DNA of 5,867 bases. Origin: Lachnospiraceae bacterium. GTDB lineage: Bacteria; Bacillota; Clostridia; Lachnospirales; Lachnospiraceae. Location: contig JAFVAA010000132.1 in the NCBI GenBank assembly GCA_017476305.1, positions 1-5,867 of the forward strand. Direction: 5' to 3'. Under the pieces are notes generated by a model. The model did not search any database and was not told the origin of the DNA. It saw only the letters and a list, made by a program, of their open reading frames with translations. The position numbers were made by a program, and so were the translations under genes. Shown here in pieces: positions 1-5,423 of this stretch; within the stretch, counting starts at the first letter, position 1, and each line of letters opens with the position of its first letter.

Positions 1-8
1 CGTCCTCC
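1..8 (-). promoter_or_regulatory. Shine-Dalgarno sequence for a gene beyond the left edge
   Basis: On the minus strand the window ends in GGAGGACG. Its first G is also the last base of the comFC TAG stop. GGAGGA is a strong ribosome-binding site, so another minus-strand gene very probably starts within about ten bases outside the window, translationally close to comFC. Its identity cannot be seen. By analogy with the B. subtilis comF-yvyF-flgM order, a flagellar gene is one possibility, but that is inference. Confidence 0.65.
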
Positions 9-730
9 TAATCTCCCTGACCTGTACACACACATAAGAAAAAAATCTTCTTAATGCCAAAAGCCCTAAGTGCTCTTGAACAAGCCTCTATTGTACTGCC
101 TGTTGTATAAATATCATCAATGATTATAACACAATTTATTCCCTTAGACAACTCCCAAACTTTCATATTTACAGAAAATGCCTGACAAAGATTTTTTAAG
201 CGTTCTTTATCCGAAAGTTCCTTTTGCGGCGCTGTTTTTTTCGTCCTTACCAAAAGATTTCCATACACCGGAAGCTCCATTTTCCTGCCGAATTCCTCTG
301 CCAAAAGCTCTGCCTGATTATACCCTCTCTTTCGGAAACGTTCCCTGTGGACCGGGACCGGAAGAATCGCATCTGCCCCTGTTTTCTCCACATCCTCCCT
401 ATACATTTCAAACAAAACATCTGCATAATACAGTGCATACTCCTGTCTTCCATGATATTTAAAATTCTTTATGGATCTGCGCATATACCTGTCGTAAATA
501 AAAGCCGATCTGCCGGCATCAAAGCTAAAGCTCCTCCCTTTACACTGCGGACAGACCGCCTGTTCTTCCCCTACAGGCCGTCCGCACTTCAGACAAAAGT
601 CTTTCAAAATCCTTTTTGGCAGAGAAGCACAACCCGTGCATACATATGTCTCATTTCTGCCCAAAATGCAATCGCAGATAGCGCACCGTGGCGGATAAAA
701 TATATCCCATAAAAACTTTCCGTTTTCCAT
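8..730 (-). CDS. comFC: ComFC-type competence protein (double zinc ribbon plus phosphoribosyltransferase fold)
   Basis: This is a 240-residue cytoplasmic protein of the ComF/GntX family. Family members are needed for DNA uptake in natural transformation (ComFC works with the ComFA helicase); the biochemical reaction is not settled. The N-terminus carries four cysteine pairs (C16/C19, C31/C34, C46/C49, C60/C63), fitting a double zinc ribbon. Next come the family signatures PVPVHRERFRKRGYNQAELL (about residues 117-136) and a TAPQKELSDKERLKN stretch. Near the C-terminus is the PRPP-loop-like VIIIDDIYTTGSTIEA, with the acidic pair at 205-206. The reading frame continues upstream to a GTG at 775, but that codon lacks a Shine-Dalgarno. 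The ATG at 730 has AGAGG eight bases upstream, and its product begins where family members usually begin. The gene follows recD2 by 49 bases, so the two are probably cotranscribed. Family assignment is firm; a role in competence here is inference, because many genomes with comFC are not known to be transformable. Confidence 0.92.
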   Translation of the reverse strand: MENGKFLWDIFYPPRCAICDCILGRNETYVCTGCASLPKRILKDFCLKCGRPVGEEQAVCPQCKGRSFSFDAGRSAFIYDRYMRRSIKNFKYHGRQEYALYYADVLFEMYREDVEKTGADAILPVPVHRERFRKRGYNQAELLAEEFGRKMELPVYGNLLVRTKKTAPQKELSDKERLKNLCQAFSVNMKVWELSKGINCVIIIDDIYTTGSTIEACSRALRAFGIKKIFFLCVCTGQGD

Positions 731-738
731 GTCCCCAT

Positions 739-743
739 CCTCT
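739..743 (-). promoter_or_regulatory. Ribosome-binding site that decides the comFC start
   Basis: AGAGG on the minus strand lies eight bases before the ATG at 730. The alternative upstream GTG (773-775) has no comparable site. A stronger GGAGG at 756-760 has no start codon at a usable distance. Confidence 0.6.
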
Positions 744-747
744 TTCC

Positions 748-780
748 GGTATGATCCTCCAGCCGGATGCCTCACATACC
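748..780 (-). other. Possible RNA hairpin between recD2 and comFC
   Basis: Right at the recD2 stop codon, the minus strand reads GGTATG (780-775) and later CATACC (753-748), a perfect 6-base inverted repeat. Inside it, ATCC (768-765) pairs with GGAT (757-754), which adjoins the outer 3' arm, giving up to ten pairs with a 6-base bulge on one side. No T-run follows, so it is not an intrinsic terminator. It could be an intercistronic processing or stability element, or chance. The folding was judged by eye only. Confidence 0.3.
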
Positions 781-3038
781 TATTCCATCTGCCCCTCCGT
801 TTTCATCTCCCGGATTTTCTTTTCTAATCCGGAATATCTTTTCTGCTCATTTACATTCTGTATCATATGGTGAATCGTCGCCTGACTTCCCACCAGTGCC
901 ACGCACTTTTTTGCCCTGGTCACTGCAGTATATAAAAGATTTCTGGTCAGAAGCACTCTCGGTCCGGTCAGCATGGGAATTACCACAGCAGGATATTCAC
1001 TTCCCTGTGATTTGTGAATCGTAATCGCATAAGCAAGCTCGATTTCATCCATTTGACCAAAATCGTATTTCACCAGACGCCCCTCATCAAATTCGACAAT
1101 GACCATCTCTTCCACTTCCAGAATGCTTTTGATAATTCCCACATCCCCGTTAAAAATCCCGTTTCCCGCCTCATAAACATCTCCGAACGAATTCCGTTTT
1201 TCCCATTCGATCTGATAATCATTTTTGATCTGCATGATCTTATCCTGCTCCCGAAAGAGAGTTCCATGAAACTCCCGCTCTGTCTTCTCGAAGCTCGCCG
1301 GATTCATATAGCTTTGCAGTACCACATTTAGTTTTTCCACTCCCAGATCTCCTCTCCGCATCGGCGTCAGCACCTGGATATCATATGGATTCGTCTTAAC
1401 ATGAGTGGGAATCGTAAGCATCACCAGCTGAACCACCACATTCGTGATATCACCGGTATTGTTTCTTTCTAAATGGAAAAAATCTTTATACTTTTTTTCC
1501 AGAGCGATATCCTCCCCCGCATTGATCTTATGCGCATTTACCACGATCTGGCTTTTCTCTGCCTGACGAAAGATCTGATTTAAGCGCACTACCTTACAAA
1601 AATCCGCCGCGATCATATCTTTTAGCACATTTCCCGGTCCTACGCTCGGAAGCTGATTTACATCTCCCACGATGATCAGACGACACCCCTGGACCAAAGC
1701 TTTTAAAAGCGCATAGAGCAGATAAATATCGACCATGGAAAACTCATCTACGATGATGACATCTGCTTCCAGAGGCTGGTCCCCGTTTCGTTCAAACCTC
1801 ATTTCTGTCTTTCCCTCCCGGTTCGAATCGCTGTTCACCTCCAAAAGTCTGTGGATCGTCTGCGCCTCCCACCCTGTAGCTTCCGACATCCGTTTTGCCG
1901 CCCGTCCGGTGGGAGCTGCCAAAAGCACCTCCATCCCTTCCTCTTCTAAAATCTTAAGGATCATATTGATCGTCGTCGTTTTTCCGGTACCCGGACCACC
2001 TGTAATGATCGTTACCCCGCCACTGACTGCAGATAGAACAGCTTCCTTCTGCATTTCCCCAAGAACCATTCCCTGTTCCTTCTCCAGTCTTTTTATTTTA
2101 CGCATCGCCGCCTCTTTATCTATAGGAAAGGAGAGATTCAGATCGAGCAGCATTCTGGCACAATTCATCTCCATATAATACATATTTTCCGTGTAGATCC
2201 TCCGTTCCTCACCTACCTCCTCGATCAGAAGCTCCCTATTCAATGTCATGGAATCGATTTCTTTTTGCACAGGCTGTTTCTCAATTTCTAAAAGCTCTGC
2301 CGTTTCCAGAATGAGCTCTTCTTCCGGAAGATAACAATGTCCCTTTCCTCCCGACTGCTGTAATACATATGCGATCCCCGCCCTCAGCCGGTAGGAGGAA
2401 TCCACATAAATGCCCGATCTGCCGGCAATGGTATCTGCAAGCTTAAAGCCGATCCCCGAAATGTCCTCAGCCAGGCGATACGGATTTTCCTTTAGCACCT
2501 CATACATTTTGTCCTCATAAAACTGATAGACCTTCACTGCCATATTCATGGAAATCCCATAATCCTGCAGAAATATCATGGCTTTGCGCATACTTTGTTT
2601 TTCTTTAAACTGTCTGGCGACGCTGACCGCCATTTTCTGACTGATTCCTTTAATTTCTACAAGTCTTTCCGGCTCCCTCTCTATCACCTGAAAGGTATCC
2701 TCTCCAAATTTTCCTGTAATTCTCGCTGCAAGTGCCGGACCAATCCCCTTTATGGCACCAGAACCCAGATAACGTTCCATGGAAACCCTGTCCTCGGGAC
2801 TTCTTTCCTCATAGCTTTCCACATAAAGCTGCAGGCCATACTGCTTATGCTCCTGCCACCTGCCCCTCACCTTTAAAAAAATCCCCTCTGCTATGTAAGA
2901 AAAATTTCCGATACAGCACACTTCCTCTTCTTCGCTTTCGTCTGTTTCCGGTTTCACCAAATTCAGGACAGTATATCCGTTTTCTTCGTTTCGAAATGTT
3001 ATTTTTTCCACAAATCCTTCAAATTCCATCATATTCAT
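780..3038 (-). CDS. recD2: RecD2-type SF1B DNA helicase (YrrC-like)
   Basis: This 752-residue protein is a complete member of the RecD2 family: 5'-to-3' DNA helicases that act without RecBC and are linked to replication-fork maintenance and DNA repair. It has an N-terminal OB-like region (about 1-75, starting EFEGFVEKITFRNEENGYTV), then a helix-hairpin-helix region (about 90-210, with GAIKGIGPALA and EIKGISQKMA). The helicase core follows: Q330 in LGEMQKEAV, Walker A GGPGTGKT (347-354), motif Ia APTGRA (375-380), Walker B VDEFSMVD with D431/E432, motif III GDVNQLPSVGPG (458-469), RLNQIFRQ (485-492), TPMRRGDLG (558-566), NGDVGII (630-636), IHKSQGSEYP (674-683) and motif VI YTAVTRAKK (703-711). 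All catalytic motifs look intact, and the length is normal. Of three ATGs close together at the N-terminus, the first is best spaced from GGGAG (nine bases). The gene lies 43 bases after a terminator and upstream of comFC. Confidence 0.97.
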   Translation of the reverse strand: MNMMEFEGFVEKITFRNEENGYTVLNLVKPETDESEEEEVCCIGNFSYIAEGIFLKVRGRWQEHKQYGLQLYVESYEERSPEDRVSMERYLGSGAIKGIGPALAARITGKFGEDTFQVIEREPERLVEIKGISQKMAVSVARQFKEKQSMRKAMIFLQDYGISMNMAVKVYQFYEDKMYEVLKENPYRLAEDISGIGFKLADTIAGRSGIYVDSSYRLRAGIAYVLQQSGGKGHCYLPEEELILETAELLEIEKQPVQKEIDSMTLNRELLIEEVGEERRIYTENMYYMEMNCARMLLDLNLSFPIDKEAAMRKIKRLEKEQGMVLGEMQKEAVLSAVSGGVTIITGGPGTGKTTTINMILKILEEEGMEVLLAAPTGRAAKRMSEATGWEAQTIHRLLEVNSDSNREGKTEMRFERNGDQPLEADVIIVDEFSMVDIYLLYALLKALVQGCRLIIVGDVNQLPSVGPGNVLKDMIAADFCKVVRLNQIFRQAEKSQIVVNAHKINAGEDIALEKKYKDFFHLERNNTGDITNVVVQLVMLTIPTHVKTNPYDIQVLTPMRRGDLGVEKLNVVLQSYMNPASFEKTEREFHGTLFREQDKIMQIKNDYQIEWEKRNSFGDVYEAGNGIFNGDVGIIKSILEVEEMVIVEFDEGRLVKYDFGQMDEIELAYAITIHKSQGSEYPAVVIPMLTGPRVLLTRNLLYTAVTRAKKCVALVGSQATIHHMIQNVNEQKRYSGLEKKIREMKTEGQME

Positions 3039-3080
3039 TCTCTTAATCTCCCAAGAAAACCACAGTTCTGCTATTCACCC

Positions 3081-3114
3081 AAAAAGAGCCACTGCTGCGA
3101 AAATAAACAGTGGC
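3081..3114 (-). terminator. Intrinsic terminator after the flagellar rod genes
   Basis: On the minus strand GCCACTG (3114-3108) and CAGTGGC (3094-3088) form a perfect 7-base-pair stem with a 13-base loop, followed at once by TCTTTTT (3087-3081). It starts 24 bases past the flgJ-like stop. The plus strand has no adjacent T-run, so it acts in the minus direction only. The long loop and interrupted T-run suggest moderate strength. Confidence 0.8.
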
Positions 3115-3120
3115 CCAATG

Positions 3121-3150
3121 TTTATAGTACTTTTCTTTTATAATTGATAA
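3121..3150 (-). promoter_or_regulatory. Candidate sigma-A promoter for recD2-comFC
   Basis: The minus strand has TTATCA (3150-3145, four of six matches to TTGACA), an 18-base spacer, and TATAAA (3126-3121, five of six matches to TATAAT). The -35 box lies inside the end of the flgJ-like gene. The predicted transcription start, near 3114, would coincide with the first base of the terminator stem. AT-rich DNA yields such matches by chance, so this remains a candidate. Confidence 0.33.
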
Positions 3151-3485
3151 TTCGCTTTCATAGAATCGTATAGCTGCTGTGCCAGCCCGACTCCACCGCT
3201 TTCGGTAATCAGATTCGCATACTGCTCATTCATCAAATCCCCAAAATATTTCATATATTCGCCATCCTCTTCCTCATCATCCAGAATAGACTTCTTTGTC
3301 TGTTCGATGATCTTCTGCACGAAATAGGCTTCAAACCCCTTGCACGCATCCATAAGCGCCTCAGCGTCCTTTTCCTTATCCGTACCTGTGTTTTCCAGAG
3401 ATTTCTGCAAAGAAGAAGCCTTCGCATTCTGAATAGAACTTGCATATGTACTATATAATGTGGATGTATCCAATATAGAACTCAT
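3138..3485 (-). CDS. flgJ: FlgJ-type flagellar rod-binding protein, single domain
   Basis: This small protein of 115 residues matches the rod-binding (FlgJ N-terminal) domain. After a Ser/Thr-rich N-terminus comes ALMDACKGFEAYFVQKIIEQ (about 43-62), an acidic linker DDEEEDGEY (69-77), and the characteristic end ITESGGVGLAQQLYDSM (93-109). In FlgJ this domain scaffolds or caps the growing rod. The C-terminal peptidoglycan hydrolase domain of enterobacterial FlgJ is absent, so another enzyme would have to open the wall. I see no signal peptide, as expected for a substrate of the flagellar export apparatus. The frame extends seven codons upstream to another ATG, but AGGAGG eight bases before the ATG at 3485 marks that one as the start; the extension would encode the Shine-Dalgarno itself. 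The gene is the last of the rod set, 110 bases after flgG, and a terminator follows. Confidence 0.85.
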   Translation of the reverse strand: MSSILDTSTLYSTYASSIQNAKASSLQKSLENTGTDKEKDAEALMDACKGFEAYFVQKIIEQTKKSILDDEEEDGEYMKYFGDLMNEQYANLITESGGVGLAQQLYDSMKANYQL

Positions 3486-3493
3486 AGAACTTT

Positions 3494-3499
3494 CCTCCT
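3494..3499 (-). promoter_or_regulatory. Ribosome-binding site that decides the flgJ-like start
   Basis: A perfect AGGAGG on the minus strand is spaced eight bases from the ATG at 3485. It rules against the in-frame ATG at 3506, which lies upstream of this site. Confidence 0.8.
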
Positions 3500-3595
3500 C
3501 TCTCATCCCGGCAGGTGGCTGTACACATCTGCACCCTTTTTATCGCTGTCATTCGCAAAGTGCCCTGGTTACTCTGCTGACTCTCCTGTCATCCT

Positions 3596-4411
3596 TTATG
3601 ATCTCAGGTTATTCGCTAACTGCAGCATCTCACCCGAAGCCTGAATCGCTTTCGAGTTCATTTCATAGGCACGCTGCGTCACGATCATATCCACCATCTC
3701 ATCCACAGCCTCTACGGAAGAGCCTTCTAAATATCCGTTTTTAATCTTGCTTACCTTCAGGGATGCATCCTGTCCCTCCACGCGAGGCTCACCAGATGCC
3801 GGAGTCACTGCAAAATAACTGTCCCCGATCTTTCTCAGGCCGGACGGATTATTGAACTGTGTCGCCCCGATCCGGATGCCCATAGGTCCGACCACTCCGT
3901 CATTGTCCCGATAAAAAATATTTCCCCACTCATCAAAGGTCAGGCGTGTCGTATCGGTATCTGCCGGAAATGTGATCGGCTGTCCATTGGAATCCAGAAC
4001 TGCATATCCATTTGCCGTCGTAAGGGTAAGCCCGCTGCTGTCTACAGCTACCAGAAAATTACCATTTCTCGTATAGGCAGTGCTTCCATCCGGCATCTGA
4101 ACCATGAAAAATCCCTCTCCCTCGATCGCAAAATCAAAGGCACCGGTACTGTCTAAAAATCTTCCCTGTGTAAATTCTGTAGAGATTGCCGCCACTCTGA
4201 CACCCAGACCTACCTGTGCAGTGATCGGCTTCGGCTTTCCTTCATGGTCCGTCGTTCTCTGCTGAATCGTCTGATACAATAAGGATTCGAACTCGATCCT
4301 CTCCTTTTTATATCCTGTCGTATTAATATTCGCTAAATTATGCGAAAGATTATCCAAACTCGTCTGCTGGGTCTTCATCCCCGTCGCAGCCGTCCAAAGT
4401 GATCTCATCAT
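3596..4411 (-). CDS. flgG: Flagellar distal rod protein, FlgG/FlhP-like
   Basis: This 271-residue axial protein of the flagellar rod/hook family is exported by the flagellar type III apparatus and polymerises into the rod between the basal body and the hook. The N-terminal helix has the family signature SLWTAATGMKTQQTSLDNLS followed by HNLANINTTGYKK (about residues 24-36). The middle contains ISTEFTQG (76-83), AFDFAIEGEGFFMVQMPDG (91-109) and YTRNGNF (113-119). The C-terminal helix has GYLEGSSVEAVDEMVDMIVT and QRAYEMNSKAIQ, typical of FlgG. There is no cleavable signal peptide, as expected. The frame extends seven codons upstream to a TTG, but AGGAGG nine bases before the first ATG of an ATG-ATG pair sets the start at 4411. 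It follows the flgF-like gene by 69 bases with no convincing terminator, so they share a transcript. By position it corresponds to flhP of B. subtilis; FlgG and FlhP cannot be separated firmly by eye. Confidence 0.93.
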   Translation of the reverse strand: MMRSLWTAATGMKTQQTSLDNLSHNLANINTTGYKKERIEFESLLYQTIQQRTTDHEGKPKPITAQVGLGVRVAAISTEFTQGRFLDSTGAFDFAIEGEGFFMVQMPDGSTAYTRNGNFLVAVDSSGLTLTTANGYAVLDSNGQPITFPADTDTTRLTFDEWGNIFYRDNDGVVGPMGIRIGATQFNNPSGLRKIGDSYFAVTPASGEPRVEGQDASLKVSKIKNGYLEGSSVEAVDEMVDMIVTQRAYEMNSKAIQASGEMLQLANNLRS

Positions 4412-4420
4412 AAGGCATTT

Positions 4421-4426
4421 CCTCCT
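4421..4426 (-). promoter_or_regulatory. Ribosome-binding site that decides the flgG start
   Basis: AGGAGG on the minus strand is nine bases from the ATG at 4411 and twelve from the next ATG at 4408. It excludes the upstream in-frame TTG. Confidence 0.8.
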
Positions 4427-4480
4427 GATCAATAACGTTCAAAAACTGAAAACCTGTCAAAAAATGCACGTTTTTTCCTA

Positions 4481-5254
4481 TTATACCTTTCCTATCTGGT
4501 TTGCAGAAGCCTGCAGCAGGGTATCCTGCGTACGAATCATCTTCTGGCCTGCTTCATAGGCTCTGGTAATCGTAATCATGGAAACCATCTCGGAAATAAC
4601 ATTTACATTTGACTGTTCCGTATATCCCTGAAGCAGCTGCCCGGTCGCAGGCTTCGTCGTCGCACCATCGACTGCATCAAACATGTTATCCCCATAGAGC
4701 TGTAAATAGTTATAATCTTCAAAATCCGTCAACTGGATCCGGTCTGTGATCACACCATCTGCAAAGATAGAACCATCCTCTTTAATGACAATCTCATTTG
4801 CATCCAGAGGAACCTTCACATCTCCGCTGCCACCCTGCAGGTGATTCCCGTCAGCATCTACGATATATCCTTCATAGGTACACTTAAACGTGCCGCAGCG
4901 TGTATATTTGATACTGCTATTTCCATTTCGATCGGTGACGCGCATCGTAAAGAATCCGTCTCCTTCGATTGCGATGTCATATGTATTTTCCGTTTGACGA
5001 AGAGAGCCCTGCCCCCAATCCATATAGGTCTCTCCAATTTTCACACCCGGATTCATAATTCCGATCTCATGGTCGTCAAACTCCACAGAACCATCTCTGA
5101 TCTTTGTCGCCATCAAATCTGCAAAAGAACGACTGACAACATTTTCCTCTTTATAACCAACCGTCGCAGAGTTTGCAAGATTGTTCGAGATAATGTCCAG
5201 CCTCTTCTGCTCATTTCGCATACCTGTGTATGCAGTATACAAACCTCTTACCAT
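4481..5254 (-). CDS. flgF: Flagellar rod protein, FlgF/FlhO-like
   Basis: This 257-residue paralogue of the following gene is a rod component secreted by the flagellar export apparatus. The N-terminus has GLYTAYTGMRNEQKRLDIIS and NNLANSATVGYK (24-35). The middle has GSLRQTENTYDIAIEGDGFF (83-102), and the C-terminus has GYTEQSNVNVISEMVSMITI and TRAYEAGQKMIRTQDTLLQ, all hallmarks of the FlgE/F/G family. The FlgG-type TEFTQG is replaced by MDWGQGSL, which fits FlgF/FlhO better than FlgG. The ATG at 5254 has AGGGGG upstream at a suitable distance. It is the first gene after mreB and has a sigma-28-like promoter upstream; the same position is held by flhO in B. subtilis. An oddity is the pair C120 and C125 (YTRCGTFKC), where the paralogue has YTRNGNFLV. 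The choice between FlgF and FlhO naming is open; the family is certain. Confidence 0.92.
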   Translation of the reverse strand: MVRGLYTAYTGMRNEQKRLDIISNNLANSATVGYKEENVVSRSFADLMATKIRDGSVEFDDHEIGIMNPGVKIGETYMDWGQGSLRQTENTYDIAIEGDGFFTMRVTDRNGNSSIKYTRCGTFKCTYEGYIVDADGNHLQGGSGDVKVPLDANEIVIKEDGSIFADGVITDRIQLTDFEDYNYLQLYGDNMFDAVDGATTKPATGQLLQGYTEQSNVNVISEMVSMITITRAYEAGQKMIRTQDTLLQASANQIGKV

Positions 5255-5423
5255 GAATAGCCCCCTTCTGAACGATCCAACCTGATACCAAATAAAAATA
5301 TCTCAATAATAATATCGACTTCTTTTCTATAATGATTAACAGAGAGTTCCGTTTCTACTTTTTGGTAATCCTCTGCTTTTTCTCTCTGAAACCTCCAAAG
5401 CTCCGGAACAACAAATCCCTCAA
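5255..5423 (-). other. Intergenic region between mreB and the rod genes
   Basis: This 169-base, mostly AT-rich gap has no credible coding frame. Besides the sigma-28-like promoter it contains a 7-base inverted repeat, CAGAGAG/CTCTCTG (5340-5346 and 5382-5388), with a 35-base loop. I found no compact GC stem with a T-run, so no clear mreB terminator; readthrough from mreB into the rod genes is possible. Confidence 0.6.
5312..5338 (-). promoter_or_regulatory. Sigma-28 (SigD/FliA)-type flagellar promoter
   Basis: The minus strand reads TAAT (5338-5335), exactly 15 bases, then GTCGATAT (5319-5312). The known sigma-28 consensus in Firmicutes is TAAA-N15-GCCGATAT, so the match is three of four plus seven of eight with ideal spacing. 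Transcription would start near 5306, leaving a leader of about 50 bases before the flgF-like ATG. Placement ahead of the first rod gene supports it; no experiment is available here. Confidence 0.7.

Noticed and set aside
178..712. Plus-strand open frames opposite comFC
   Set aside because: They lie antisense to a gene with clear family motifs, have no recognisable domains, and are rich in Pro/Ser/Cys/His as expected of antisense shadows.
731..775. GTG start for comFC giving a 255-residue protein
   Set aside because: There is no Shine-Dalgarno before the GTG, the 15 extra residues resemble no family member, and the ATG at 730 has a well-placed AGAGG.
1735..2178. 147-codon plus-strand frame opposite recD2
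   Set aside because: It overlaps the helicase core, including Walker A and Walker B, on the other strand. It shows no family signature, and its composition is that of a shadow.
3486..3595. AGCGATAA resembling a sigma-28 -10 box in the gap before the flgJ-like gene
   Set aside because: No TAAA-like -35 occurs 14-16 bases upstream; the nearest TAAC is 20 bases away.
4432..4460. Possible promoter TTGACA-N17-CGTTAT before flgG
   Set aside because: The -35 is perfect but the -10 matches only three of six positions, and transcription would start on the Shine-Dalgarno itself, leaving no working leader.
4459..4476. Small hairpin of six A-T pairs with loop CGTGCA (minus strand) after the flgF-like stop
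   Set aside because: The stem has only A-T pairs and is too weak for an intrinsic terminator; the flanking genes appear to be one operon.
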